From: Spiroplasma sp. TIUS-1
GTDB lineage: Bacteria > Bacillota_I > Bacilli_A > Mycoplasmatales > Mycoplasmataceae
Direction of reading: 5' to 3'
DNA: 64,000 nt
Assembly (NCBI RefSeq): GCF_010365785.1
Contig: NZ_CP048387.1
Span: 434,001-498,000, forward strand
In this document: in pieces, positions 30,814 through 43,063 of the stretch
Numbering within the stretch: the stretch's first letter is position 1
How the letters are laid out: each line of letters opens with the position of its first letter
Made by a program: the position numbers and the translations under genes
The notes under the pieces: model-generated
Seen by the model: the letters and a program-made list of their open reading frames with translations, nothing else
The model's database searches: none
What the model was told of the DNA's origin: nothing

Positions 30814-32523
30814 TTATTTTAACTTAATTTGTAATTCCAATAATTGTTTTTCATCAACTTTTGATGGTGCATCGTTCATCATATCTATTCCACTACTATT
30901 TTTTGGGAATGCTATAACATCCCTAATGTTTTCAGCTCCAGTTAATATCATAATTATTCTATCTAACCCTAAAGCTAGTCCTGCATGATATGGGGCTCCG
31001 TAATTGTAGGCATTCACAAATCACCCAAAATTGTTTTGAACTTGCAAATCAGTTAACCCAACTGATTTAAACATTCTTGCTTGCAACTGGTTATCGGTAA
31101 TTCTTTGACTACCTCCTCCAATTTCAAATCCATTCATAACTATGTCATAAGCTGCTGCTTTAGCATTTAGCATGTCACTATCAAAGGAATCTAAAAATTC
31201 TTCTTGTGGCATTGTAAATGGATGATGTGCAGCTACAAATCTATTTTCTTCTTCTGAAAATTCATATAATGGAAAGTCGATTACTCATAGCAATTCAAAT
31301 TTATTTGAATCAGCTAATTCATAAATTCTTGCTGCCTCATTTCTTAAAGCACCCATTACTTTAGAAGCTTTGTAATATTCATCTACTACAAATAATAATG
31401 TAGAAGGTTTTTTAATATTAAATTCGTTGATCAAACTTAATTTTTCTTGATTACTTAATTTTCCACCAATTGAACCACTTCAATTGTTAGATTCAAATTT
31501 TGCAAAACCTAAAATATTAATTCCATTTTGTTTTGAAGTTTCTGATAATCTTTCTAATTCTTTTTTACCAATAAGTTTTTCTACACAAATTGCTCTAATT
31601 GATTTCTTATCCAAATTTGTAAACAATGGAATTTCTGTCTCGCTAAATATTTTATTTAGTGTTTTTATTTCTAGGCCAAATCGTAGATCGGGTTTATCAA
31701 TTCCATATTTGTCAATTGCTTCATCTCAAGTTATTTGCTTAAATGGTTTTGTAATAGAAACATCTTTTATCTCTTTTAAAATTTCTACCATTAAAGACTC
31801 AATGATCGCCATTACATCTTCTTTTTTAGCAAATGCCATTTCCATATCAAGTTGTGTAAATTCGGGTTGTCTATCAATTCTTAAATCTTCATCTCTAAAA
31901 CACTTTGCAATTTGAAAGTATCTATCAATACCACCAACCATAAATAATTGTTTATATAGTTGCGGTGATTGTGGCAATGCATAGAAATGATGTTTATTAA
32001 TACGCGATGGAACTAAAAAATCTCTTGCGCCTTCAGGAGTTGATTTACCAAAAATTGGTGTTTCAATTTCTATAAAATTATTTTTAGTAAAATAATTTCT
32101 AATTACATTATTCATTTTTGATCTAGCTATTAAATTTTTAGCTATTATTGGTCTACGAATATCTAAGTATCTATACTTCATTCTTGTGTCATCACTTGTT
32201 TGAACATCATCTTTAATTTCAAATGGTGTTAACAATGACTTATTTATAACTGTTAATTTAGTCACTTCAATTTCGATTTCACCAGTTGAGATTTTTTCAT
32301 TGATAGATTTTCTTTTGATCACTTTACCTTCAACTTCAATTACATATTCATTTTTAATTTCAACTGAATCTTTGATTATTAATTGAGTAATTCCATATTG
32401 GTCACGTAAGTCAACAAAGTTCATACCACCCATTTTTCTAACCTTAGCAACTCAACCTTGTAAAACAACATTTTTGTTTATTGATTTAGAATTAAGTTCA
32501 CCACATGTATGAGTTCTTCTCAT
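30814..32523 (-). CDS. aspS: Aspartyl-tRNA synthetase
   Basis: A class II synthetase of 569 residues. It starts [17 protein letters not shown] with an OB-fold anticodon domain ([21 protein letters not shown]). Motif 2 is [18 protein letters not shown]; the bacterial GAD insertion (about 290-420) follows; motif 3 is [15 protein letters not shown]. Length matches bacterial AspRS. GAGGT precedes the ATG, which begins one base after the hisS stop codon, so the hisS-aspS pair is tightly coupled, as in other Firmicutes. Confidence 0.97.
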
Positions 32524-32524
32524 T

Positions 32525-33787
32525 TTATTTACCTCGTATTGTTTTAACTATTTCGTTGTAGACTACTTTAGTTTCTCTTTTAGTCTGTTGATTTTTAATT
32601 ACAACAACATTTTCTTTTAGTTCATTATCACCAATGATGATTATATTTCTTGCATTTAACTTTTCTGATTGCTTAAATGCTGATTTTATATTGCGATCTT
32701 GAAAATCAAAATCAGCAATTAAACCATCACTTCTTAACATCATCAATAACATAGTAGAAAACTGTTTTGCTTTTGGAGTTAACCCAATAATATAAGCGTC
32801 TAGTTCTTTTGGCGGTGATAATTTAATGTTCATGGAATCTAAATCTAATAAGACTCTTTCAATTCCCATTCCAAATCCTAAACCACTAACATCTGGTCCA
32901 CCTAATTGTTTTAATAATTTATCGTATCTTCCACCACCACAAAGTGTTGATTGCGATGCTAAAGTTTTGTGTGTTGACTTAATTTCAAATACCATTCCTG
33001 TATAATAATCAAGACCTCTAACTAATTTTGGATTTAATACAGTTTTGATATCAATTAAATTTAACAATTTAACTAATACTTTTAATCAGTCTTTATCCTC
33101 TTGACTCATAAAATCATTCATTGTTGGTACACTCTTTAGTTTATCTTGATCAACTTTACAATCTAAAACACGCAAAATATTTGTATCGATTCTATTTTTG
33201 CAGTCATCACATAAATTACTAATTAGCAATAATGACTTCTTAAGTTCTGAAATATATTCTAGTTTTTCTTTTCCAGAAATTAAATAATTTAAATCAATTG
33301 ATAAATCATTTGTTTTAAATCCAAAACTTCTTAATATTGTAATTGCTAGTGTAATAATTTCAGCATCAGCTTCAGGTGATTTTTTACCAAATACTTCAAC
33401 ACCACATTGATTAAATTCACGATTTCTCCCAATTTGTGGTCTTTCATATCTGTAATATTTACCAATATAAAATAATTTCAATGGTAAGTTCTCGGGTTGA
33501 ACAAGTTTATTTTCGATAACAGATCTAATCACTGGCGCTGTCCCTTCTGGTCTTAAAGCAAGAGATCTACCTTTTCTATCCAAAAATTCATACATTTCTT
33601 TTTGCACAATATCAGTTAAATCACCAACTCCCCTTTTGAATAAATCTGCAGATTCAAAAACAGGTGTTATTATTTCATCAAAGTTATACTTAGACATAAC
33701 ATCTCTTATTATTGTTGAAATAGCAATATATTCTTTTGCTTTAGCACCAAATAAATCTTCAGTACCACGTGGTTTTTTTAAGTCCAT
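32525..33787 (-). CDS. hisS: Histidyl-tRNA synthetase
   Basis: A class II synthetase of 420 residues. It begins MDLKKPRGTEDLFG; motif 2 lies in LALRPEGTAPVIRSVIE; the His-A motif is LVRGLDYYTGMVFE; motif 3 is GFGMGIERVLLDL. The C-terminal anticodon domain is complete (AYIIGLTPKAKQ). The start at 33787 is preferred over an ATG at 33799, because TGGAGA, the ribosome site, lies between them. It is the first gene of the hisS-aspS pair; TATAAT on the minus strand at 33893-33898 is a possible -10. Confidence 0.96.
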
Positions 33788-33910
33788 AAATTTCTCCATT
33801 GATATTATTTTACATTAAATTAACACCTATTATTTTAACTACTAAAATTGAAATTATGTAAATTGTTTTGTTGGCCAAATTATTTTCTATCCATTATAAA
33901 AAAGAAAATA

Positions 33911-33979
33911 AAAAAGTATTAATATTGATGAAATAATTGTTAATCAATTTATTCCAAGTAAATATAAATACTTTTTTTA
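33911..33979 (-). terminator. Long hairpin terminator after the FtsX-type gene
   Basis: ATAAAAAAGTATTAATATT and AATATAAATACTTTTTTTAT pair over nearly all their length, with a loop of about 34 bases. The minus-strand gene's stop codon is in the right arm. The remaining 33800-33910 segment is the hisS leader and shows only a TTGGCCAA palindrome. Confidence 0.7.
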
Positions 33980-36900
33980 TTTAATTATTTTTTTAACATT
34001 TGCTCAACTAATAATAAACGTTATTAAGTATAAAACTAATAATCCAATAAAAATTAAAATGGGATACATTCAATGAATATTTGTATAAAAAACATAATCA
34101 GTTGAACTAGAAATCTGATTGTTTATTGAAGAAATTGTAAATATTCCTAAACCTAAACCTATTCCAAACATAAATAAAATTCAAGAGTTATACAAACTAA
34201 AAATTTGTTTAATTAAATAAAAGTTTGAATATCCCATTGTTTTCATCATTTTCATAAATTCAGTATTTTCTTGAACTATTAAAGTGGTTGAAAGAAGAAG
34301 AATTATAAAAGTAATTGCAAATAAAATAATTATAAATATAAAAATAATGAAGTTTAATTTAATAATTAGTGAGTCAATAATATTAGAAGCTAAATACACA
34401 GGAGACACAGTATTTAAAGTTGGAGATGAGAATCCTTCATAATAACTATCTTTGTTTACAATTGGTTGACACTCTTCAGAATTCTGGTCCTCACAATTTG
34501 GTGGAGTTATCAATTCATATGATCCTCGAGTACCAAATTCACTATAATCTCCAAATTTCTGTGTTGAAGAAAGGCCAAGTTCCAGATCATCTATTCTTGA
34601 ATTAGACGATAATTTATAATTAAATACTGGATATAAATTATTGAATAGTTTATTAATATTACTCCACTTTTCATTATTATTAACATTTACAATAAATTCC
34701 TCATAAGACGGATTGGACTGTAAAAAACTTTGTAACTCTTCATCAGCAAAATTATCAAATTCATATAATTCATCAACAAATGCTCATTCAGGAATAAAAA
34801 AATTTTCAAAGTTAAATTTTTGAACTTTGTCATACTCTATAATCTCATTTGCATTTTCATTCGAAATTCAAGCTTGTGGTTTTCCATAGCTTTGTTCAAT
34901 ACCAACAACTCTAAATTTTTTATCTAAAAATCCTTTTTCGTTTGAAATAATAAGTTCATTTTCAGTAACTTTTTTGTGAACCGGGGGCTGTTTTGAAGCC
35001 CCTAGAGCACTTCCATTTGTGATTGCTAGGTCTTTTCCACCAAAACTTGCAGAAGAAAATTCTTCAGGTATTCCTAATACATTTGTATCTGAAAAGTTTC
35101 TTGCTTCATTTTTATTTTTAGGATTTGAATAGTAGCTTCGACTTGATTGGGTTCTAAAGTCTTTATAAGGATTGTTTCTTCATCCCATTTTAATATCATT
35201 TACTAAATCAATTTCTTTAAATTCATTATTCACCAATTGTTTTAATTTTGAATTAAAGACTTCAAAATCAGCTAATGAATCAATATCCAAGTTCATTTTG
35301 TTTGCCAAAGATTCGTTAATTACTATATCGTATGTTTTATGATTGTCTACAAATAATTTTCTATTTAATAACTCGTAATCTTTATTCATTAAAATATTTA
35401 AAGTTGAATTTGGTTCAACACCATTTATTTCAAAATTTAGTCCATTTTTGCTAACTTTAAAACTAGTCCCCAACTCATCAAAATTTTTATTGTATGGAAC
35501 AATACTATTGCTGATTGTGAAATTGGTTCCTTCATTGAGAGAATCAATTATTTTTTGTTGAACATAATATGGTGAGTTTGTATAACTCAATAAAATTATT
35601 GCAACACCGAGTCTTCATTCAAAGACTGATAAAAATCAAATGGTTAAATTATTATTCAAATGCTTTATTTCATCTTCTGATCAATTACTTAATGAACTTG
35701 ATTTTATATTTTTAACATTAACTAACTCATCTTCTTTTCAAAAGTTAAAATCTGGCTGCTCACTATTTTTTATTTCATAAAATTTATTATAGTTATTATC
35801 TAATTTTCAAAATTTTTCATAGTCTTTATTTCTAATTGCCAACCCTTTTTTTATGACTTTATTCAATTGAACATTATCAAATTTATTTTCATTCAAAACT
35901 TTTTTATTGTAAGTTAATGGAATAGAATCAACATATTTTTTATAAAAATTTAACATTATGTTATTGTATTTAATTAACATTTGTTTATTAGGATTTTGTT
36001 TTTTGAATTGTTTTAAATTGTCAGATAGAGTAGCATAATCGTTTCACTGAAAATAAATATTTTGCATAGTTTGCCCTGACCCTGCTGCACCTATAATTCC
36101 TGAATCATCAATTTCTGCATTATCCAAATTTAATAAAAAATCAGTAGATAAATTCTTTCAATTTAATCAACTAAACTCAGCCCAAGCGGTGTTGTGTTTT
36201 GGAGCAATATCAAATGAGTAAAAGTCAGTATGAATATTATCTTCTATCAAATCATTTGTGACTTTATATCAATCAATTTCATTATTTGAATCCAAAGGAT
36301 AAGCAGTACTCACATCTTGTTTGGTTTTTGAACCTATATATTGTTGAGTTATTTTGTTCTCAAAATTAAATCCTCATTTTGCATCCTTAAAATCTGGATT
36401 ATATGTTTTTAAGAAACTTAATGGATTATTGGCAACCGGAGGACTGTAAACAACTTTATTTTTATAATGAATGTTAGAAAAAATATTATTATAATTATTT
36501 TTTATTTGTTGTGGGATAAATAAAACAGCAGACATTAATGTTGAACACAATAACATTGCAAACGCAATGCCAATTATTTTTGAAATTGATGTCACAAATA
36601 AAGCTGATCTCAGTTTCTTATCAAAACTACGTTTTGCAAATATTTTTTTATATTGAATTGCTATGAATGAGATTCTTGTTTTTTTGATTCCAAAATTTAA
36701 GTTAGTCAAAGGTTTATTAAAATTAATAATGCAAATTATATAAGTTAAATAGAAAAAGAAAATTATTACCAAAACAAATGAGATAATTTTTAAAATCATA
36801 AATGTATTTGTAAAACCAAAACTAAAGTTAAAAATATTTGTTAATGAGTTTAAAAAAACATTTTCCAAAAAAAGAAAAATCAACATTGAAACAACAAACC

Positions 36901-38161
36901 CACCTGTTGTAGAAAAACTTATCATTGCTAAATAATTAAAAACGATTTTGTTATTTTTATAACCCATTGACTTTAAATGACCAATTTCTGTCAATTCATT
37001 TTCAATTTCTCTTTTTGAGACTAGATAAAAAATGAATAATGCTAGTGACAAAATAACCAACATTAACATTGACATCATAAAATTAAAAGACACAATTACT
37101 ACTTTAACATTATTAACTCGATCATAATTTTGATATGTCTTGTCATCATTGTTATAAAAATATTTTATATTGTTTGTAAGGTTTGCTAATTTTTTAAAAT
37201 TCAAATCAAGATCTTTGTCTGTTGTTCTAATTAAGGGATCATCAAATTTAATAGAATAATATGAATTTCGATCAAAGTCAGATGTCAAAGAAATTGCAGC
37301 AGCTGTTGAATTAAATAACTTCATTGTTCTTGGATTAGAATTACCATCAAAATCTATGTCAAATTTGTAATCCTGAAAACCTAAATTAATTGGATGAACG
37401 TAGACTAATGCTTCTTGTTTTGATTTTGGATACAAAGACAAGCTATCAAATGTAGGATATGCAAAATCAATTGAACTACCAAAACCAATTACTTCATATC
37501 AATTTAAATCATAATACTTGCTGTTTTGTAATAATTCATCAAATGAAGAAACTTGTTCTATGTCTTGCTTGACGCTTTGATTTTCTTCTACTAAAAGACT
37601 AGTACCATATTCATCAGGCTGTAATCTTATGATGCTTCCAATTTCTAATTTGTTATTTTTTGCAAAAGTAGGATTAACAACTACTTGTCTTTTAACCTTT
37701 TCAAAATCAGCTGAAAAGCTTTCTCCTTCACTAATTACCAATCTGTCTACGCTATTATCCCCTACTGAATCAAATTTCGAAATAACTTTCAACTTCAACC
37801 TTTTTTGCTGATTTGTAATATTATTAATTGTTCATTCTTCCGTTTTAGTTCATTCAAATTCATTTTGATAAGCCATTTTATTTAATAAATATTGTTCATA
37901 TAAATCCTGACTTTCAGGCAATTTAGTTTTGTTATCTTTAGTTGGATTTATTAGACGAGAAGAACTTTCTCTTTTCATAACTACATCTCGTAAATTACTT
38001 GTAACTTTAAAATCTTCATATGCATTACTAACTTTTAAATTAGTAGTTAAAACCGTAAACAAACAAATAAAAAATAGGCAAACTAAAAAACCCAAAGAAA
38101 AAATTTGAATGATCTTTTCTTTGGATTTTCTTATTGAGTTTTTAAAAAACAATCAATACAT
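33977..38161 (-). CDS. Giant FtsX-type ABC transporter permease
   Basis: A 1394-residue membrane protein, one continuous frame once about 30 TGA codons are read as Trp. It has an N-terminal TM helix (about 14-38), an extracellular domain (40-340), a TM bundle at about 350-480 with the FtsX-like segment ENELTEIGHLKSMGY, a TM near 520-550, a second large extracellular domain (about 550-840, then 870-1210), and a C-terminal TM bundle with a second copy of the pattern, NTEFMKMMKTMGYSN. This duplicated plan is that of MacB/LolCE-like mechanotransmitters. No ATPase gene is adjacent. AGGGA lies before the ATG. Confidence 0.82.
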
Positions 38162-38502
38162 AAATTTCCCTATGAATTTATAAAAACTTAATTCATTTAA
38201 TTATTTCAATACTATAACATAACTTTATGTGTTTATTTCAACACAATATATATAAATTTTTTTAATAATTTAAAGTGAATTTCACTTTGATTTTAAAAAA
38301 AATAACATGTAAATCTTTTTGCAAATATAAATTTTAAGTAACAAGATTTATAAAAAGTAACTCCTTATTTTACCGCTTAACAAACTATACCTAGTCTTAT
38401 AGACAAAAAGATTTATTAAATTAACATTTGAACTTAAAATAATAAATTACGTTTAAATGCTATTAATTACTTAACATTTTTCTTGTACAACGTAAGTTCT
38501 AA
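38162..38502. promoter_or_regulatory. Intergenic leader region with two palindromes
   Basis: A gene-free gap of about 340 bases upstream of the permease gene. It contains GTGTTTATTTCAACAC (38229-38244) and the perfect palindrome AAAGTGAATTTCACTTT (38272-38288), both about 70-125 bases before the permease ATG on the minus strand and suited to be operators. No ORF with a ribosome site and no RNA gene was found in the remainder (38290-38502). Confidence 0.5.
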
Positions 38503-38540
38503 AAATAAAATGATTAGTATTATCTAATCATTTTATTTTA
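38503..38540 (-). terminator. Terminator of the fru operon
   Basis: AAAATAAAATGATTAG, loop TATTAT, CTAATCATTTTATTTT: a 16-bp near-perfect stem located just after the fruA stop codon on the minus strand. Confidence 0.88.
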
Positions 38541-38548
38541 TACGTCTA

Positions 38549-40624
38549 TTATTTAGCAAGCTTAACTTTTTTTGTAATTCCTGAATCAACAGTCAATTTA
38601 CCATTTTTAATATCTGCTAATTTTCAAAATCCTAAGATAAATGTCATTACAAGAACTCCAATAACAATCGCAAATATGTAGAATAAAATTCCCATAGCAA
38701 TACCTAAGTTTCCATCAAATAGAAATGATTTTAGCAGAGGGAATACAACCACACCACCATGAGGTGCATTTAGTCCAATATTTAATCCTCCAACTATTAA
38801 TCCTGAAATCAGTCCACCGGCCATAGCTGATATTGAAATTCTTTTTGGATCAGTTACCATAAATGGAATAGCACCTTCAGTAATAAAGAATGCTCCCATT
38901 AATCAGTTTGCTTTTGCGGCATCTCTTTCTTTTTGAGTTCAAACACTTTTGAATAGAACTGAACATAATGCAACACCAAGCGGAGGAATCATTCCAGCAG
39001 CCATTGCTGCTGCCATAATTACAGTTGCTTGATTATTACCATCTACTATTACTGAAATATCGCCAGCAACAGTTAATGTACCTGTTACATATGCAATTTT
39101 GTTGATTGGTCCACCCATATCTACACACATCATTAATCCCACAATACCTGCAGCAATAATAATTAATTTATTTTCAACTAATCATTTAAGTCCATCTTGT
39201 AGTCCTTGCATTGTATATCCAAGTGGAATACTTAATGCAAACATTGCAATAGCAATTCCAACCAATGATAAGAAAGGAATAAATACAATATCTCTAACTC
39301 CTTGAAAGGATTTTGACATATTTCGCATACCTATTGTTAATCCATAAACAATAAATGCAGCAATATATCCACCAACCATAGCTCCAATAAAGCCTGAAGT
39401 TGTTGGTATGTTACCCGGAAGAATCCTTGACCACAATGCTCCTCATGCATTAGCTTCGCCATCATATTTACCTCATAAAAATCCACCTGATCCATCAGAT
39501 ATCATTCCAGCAATAATACCTGGCATTAACCCTTGCGGACCAACAATTGAATAAGCAATATATCCTCCAAGAATTGGAACCATCATAAACATTGCAGTTT
39601 TACCAATTGCTGATAGCATTCCAGCAAATTCATTTGTAACTCCTAAACTACCTCCTGTGGCTCCAGCAAGTGAATCAATTAAGAATCCTAGTCCTAATAT
39701 TATCCCCCCCGCTACAACAAACGGTAACATTCTAGAAACTCCACCAAGTAAATTCCCTTTAATATCTTTGAATTTTTTAAGTGAGAAATCACCATCATCT
39801 TCACCAGTTTCATTTGATGAAGCTTTAATTGCTTTTGCTTTTGCACTGAACTCTTGAATCAGAGTTGTTCCATTAAAGATAGCGTCTTTAGTAGAAGTAT
39901 CAATCGCTTGTTTACCATTGAAACGCCCCATTCCAGTAATGGTTTTATCATGAGCTAAAATTATAACTTTGGCATTATCAATATCATCTTGAGTTAATCT
40001 GTCTTCAGTCCCTCTACGTCCCTGAGTTTCAATTTTAACTGTCATACCTAATGATTTTGCATATTCGTTTAATTTTTCAGCGGCCAGATAAGTGTGAGCA
40101 ATACCTGTTGGACAAGCTGTAATTCCTACAACATCAAAGTGCCCATCATTACTTGCCACAACTTCTTTTTTAGTTGTTTCTTCTTCAAAGTTTTTAATAA
40201 ATTCTTTAAAGTTTTTTGCTTTTTTAATACCTTTTTGTTTTTCACTATTCATCAGTATAATTGATAAATTTGAAATAGCTGTTAAGTGTTCATCTCCTGC
40301 TACATCATTTGTAGCAATCATAAATACTAAGTCTACTGGTTTTCCATCAATTGAGTTTCAATCAATTGGATTTTTTAAACTCATAAATGCAATACATGAT
40401 TTATCAACAGCATCTGTAATGGCATGAGGAATTGCAATTGCATCCCCTATACCTGTTGAGTCTTGAGACTCACGCTTAAGAATTGTTTTTTTAAATTCAT
40501 CTATATCTTTAACAAATTTATTATCAGCTAATTGCTGTGATAAGAAATCTATTACTTCATTTTTTGTTTTTAAATCCGAATTAAAAAATGAAACTTTTGA
40601 ATTGAAAAATTCTTTTAAATTCAT
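38549..40624 (-). CDS. fruA: PTS fructose transporter subunit IIABC
   Basis: A 691-residue fusion that imports fructose as fructose-1-phosphate. The EIIA domain (1-150) has the phospho-accepting His in AIPHAITD; the EIIB domain (about 160-260) has the active Cys in GITACPTGIAHTYLAAEKL; the EIIC domain has about ten TM helices, including MLPFVVAGGIILGLGF and GAFFITEGAIPF (the conserved substrate motif). Order A-B-C and length fit Firmicute FruA. AGGAGA precedes the ATG. It is the last gene of fruR-fruK-fruA, 12 bases after fruK. Confidence 0.96.
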
Positions 40625-40636
40625 ATAAGTTATCTC

Positions 40637-41569
40637 CTATTTTTTAGTAACCTTAATTGTTGTTACTAAGTTTTCTATTTCGTTTTTACTTGCCAATCAT
40701 CTTGTAAAGGCTGTTGCTCCACCTGCGGCAGCACCATATTGTAAAGTATTTACAATATCTAATCCTTTATAAAGACCATACGCAAACCCAGCAACCATAC
40801 TATCACCTGATCCAACTGAATTTACTAATTTCCCTGTTGCGATTCCTGCTTGATATATGCTTCCATTCTCTTGGAAATATATGCTTCCATCTTTTCCTTT
40901 ACTTAATAAAATGTTTCTAGCACCTAATTTTCTAAGTTCTTTAATCATTTCAAAAACTTCATCAAAACTATATTTTTTATATGGTTTTTTTAAAATTTCA
41001 CAAATTTCTTCAATATTTGGTTTAATCAAAAATGGTTTTGATTCTAATGCTTCAACCATTTGTTGTTTTGAAGTATCTAAAATATAAATCACTTTTGAAT
41101 CATTACATATTTCACCAATTTCTTTGTAAACTGATGTTGAAACTCCATTTGGAATGCTTCCTGCAGCAATTACAATATCACCTTCTTTTAAGTTTGATTT
41201 TAAATATTGTTTAAGATCATTCAAAAGTTTTTCATCAATTGGACAACCTAGTCCATTGATTTCAGTTTCCTGTTTTGCTGTCAAATTTTTTATTTTAAAG
41301 TTAGTTCTTGTTTTACCTTCAAAATGTAAAAAATTATTTTGCACTTTCATTGAGTTGAACACGTCCATAAAAGGATGCATGTTGTCTTTTCCTAATAACC
41401 CGATTGACATTACGTCTGCATTTAAATTATTTAAAATTATAGATACGTTTATCCCTTTTCCACCAACTACTTCATAGTCTTTTTGGTAATAATTTGTTTC
41501 ACCAATATTAAAACCATTTGTTTCTATGATGTGATCTAGTGCTGGATTTAATGTAATTGTGTATATCAT
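40637..41569 (-). CDS. fruK: 1-phosphofructokinase
   Basis: A PfkB-family kinase of 310 residues that converts fructose-1-phosphate to fructose-1,6-bisphosphate. Motifs: MIYTITLNPALDHI, VGGKGINVSIIL (PfkB signature 1), VIAAGSIPNG, and VNSVGSGDSMVAGF with the catalytic Asp (signature 2). Length matches the family. It follows fruR by eight bases and precedes fruA, so import and phosphorylation are encoded together. Confidence 0.96.
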
Positions 41570-41577
41570 TTTTCTTC

Positions 41578-42273
41578 CTATGAAATTAATTCAAGTTCAC
41601 GTGTGTTTGCAAATTTATAAAATGATTTTGAGTTTAATTTACTTGAATCAGCTAGTCCATAAGCCTTTTGTGAGTGCTTGATAATTTCTATCTTAATTTG
41701 TGCATGTTCCGAACTTGTTGTATAAATATCATTATTTTTGTCAACTGCGTTGACACCTATAAATGCTTTATCAAAATTATAGTTTTTCAAAGCTTCAATT
41801 GCTTCATAACCTACAATTGCACCTGTAACGACTTTAAATTTTCCACCAAGTAAATATATATTTTTGTGGCCATTTTTTGATAACTCTTGAATGTTATAAA
41901 TTGAGTTTGTAACTATAGTTAGTTCAAGATTCGGTTTTAATAACTTGGCAATATAATAACCGTTAGACCCCGCATCAATAAAAATTGATTCGTTCCTTTT
42001 GATTTTACTTATTGCTTTTTTTGCTATTTCTAATTTTTCTTTTATATTGATTGCAACCTTATGATCAAAGAATTCTTCTGGGATTATAAATGACTCAACA
42101 AGTTCTACTCCCCCGTGATGTTTATTAATTATTCCCAGCTTATCCATTCCGTTTAAATCACGTCTTAAAGTTGTTAAAGGAATAGTTAATTCAATCGAAA
42201 TTTTTTCAACTAATACTATACCTTTGCCTTTTAAGAATTCCTTTATAACATCATATCTCTGTTCTTTAATCAT
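41578..42273 (-). CDS. fruR: DeoR-family transcriptional regulator of the fru operon
   Basis: A 231-residue regulator. The N-terminal helix-turn-helix (about 5-55) contains MIKEQRYDVIKEFL and the recognition region IPLTTLRRDLNGMDKLG, typical of DeoR proteins. The C-terminal sugar-phosphate sensor domain has IFIDAGSNGYYIA, LTIVTNSI, LLGGKF and AFIGVNAVD. The start at 42273 has GAGGAG six bases before it; longer versions lack a site. Fructose-1-phosphate is the likely effector (inference from fruK-fruA linkage). It probably binds the 10-bp repeats upstream. Confidence 0.92.
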   Translation of the reverse strand: MIKEQRYDVIKEFLKGKGIVLVEKISIELTIPLTTLRRDLNGMDKLGIINKHHGGVELVESFIIPEEFFDHKVAINIKEKLEIAKKAISKIKRNESIFIDAGSNGYYIAKLLKPNLELTIVTNSIYNIQELSKNGHKNIYLLGGKFKVVTGAIVGYEAIEALKNYNFDKAFIGVNAVDKNNDIYTTSSEHAQIKIEIIKHSQKAYGLADSSKLNSKSFYKFANTRELELIS

Positions 42274-42289
42274 AGATCTCCTCACTTAT

Positions 42290-42340
42290 ATAATACCACA
42301 TCAAACCAATTACAACCAATTACAACCAATTACAACCAAT
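42290..42340 (-). promoter_or_regulatory. fruR promoter with 10-bp phased repeats
   Basis: On the plus strand TACAACCAAT is repeated exactly three times (42311-42340), preceded by the related TCAAACCAAT. On the minus strand TATTAT (42290-42295) is a possible -10, and a TTGGTT inside the repeats, 18 bases upstream, a possible -35. The one-helical-turn spacing fits a cooperative operator for FruR. Confidence 0.65.
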
Positions 42341-42389
42341 ATGATTTTTACTAAATATATGCACTCATTTTACTTGAAATATTAATAAT

Positions 42390-42421
42390 AAAAATAGTTA
42401 GTGACTAACACTAACTATTTT
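42390..42421 (-). terminator. Terminator after the nucleosidase gene
   Basis: AAAATAGTTAGTG, loop ACTAA, CACTAACTATTTT. A 13-bp perfect stem that includes the last codons and stop of the minus-strand gene; T-rich on both sides. Confidence 0.88.
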
Positions 42422-43051
42422 TTTAACTACTTCAGAAATCTTTTTAGATCCTTCTTTTAATATTTCATCAAATTGCAATTCATTATTACCTAAGGATAAA
42501 ACATCACTTACGATTTTTATAGAATACTTGACCTTATTTAATTTATATAACGTTGAATAAACTCCTGATAGTTCCATATCAAATACCTTAATATTTTTAG
42601 ATATGATTTCCATATTTTTTTGAAATAATCCTACTGAATTAATAAACATATTAGAACTACATAGGTCAACAATTTCATAATCATGTTTAAATTTTAATTT
42701 ATTAGATTCATGATATTCAGGCATTCCTGGAATTTGACCTAGTTTATAACCAAAACCTGTTGCATCAGCATTTGCTGTGTAAACTTTATCAATAACAACA
42801 ATATCCAATACTTTGATTTTTTTTCCTATTGATCCAACTAAACCTAAATTATAATATTCATCAATATTATAATTTTCATTTGCTCACATTACTGCAGCTG
42901 CCGCGTTCATAATACCTATTGTAGTGATTAATAAATAATCATTCTCATTTTTATAAAAATTAAACGGTTTTTTTATAACTTCTACAAAATCAAAATCTTC
43001 AATAGTTGCTTTAGCTTCTTCTTCCATGGCAAATACAAAACATTTAGTCAT
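42398..43051 (-). CDS. mtnN: Purine nucleosidase/phosphorylase family protein, probable MTA/SAH nucleosidase
   Basis: A 217-residue PNP/UDP-family enzyme, probably cleaving methylthioadenosine and S-adenosylhomocysteine. It begins with FVFAMEEEAKA (as in Pfs proteins), then TTIGIMNAAAAVMWA, LGLVGSIGKKIKVLDIVVIDKVY, VFDMELSGVYSTLYK (the conserved ME of the nucleoside site) and KIVSDVLS with the catalytic Asp. Slightly short and divergent, so another nucleoside substrate cannot be excluded. GGAG lies ten bases before the ATG. It follows mgtA after 12 bases. Confidence 0.8.
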
Positions 43052-43063
43052 AATTAATATCTC

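Noticed and set aside
30814-33787. T-box control of hisS or aspS
   Set aside because: The upstream region 33788-33976 has no AGGGTGG-type core.
34420-34605. Small plus-strand frames inside the permease gene, and similar opposite-strand frames in other genes
   Set aside because: They lack ribosome sites and lie opposite well-supported coding sequence.
42301-42345. Short CRISPR-like or iteron origin repeat
   Set aside because: The units are contiguous 10-mers with no spacers, at a promoter next to a DeoR-type gene; an operator explains them better.
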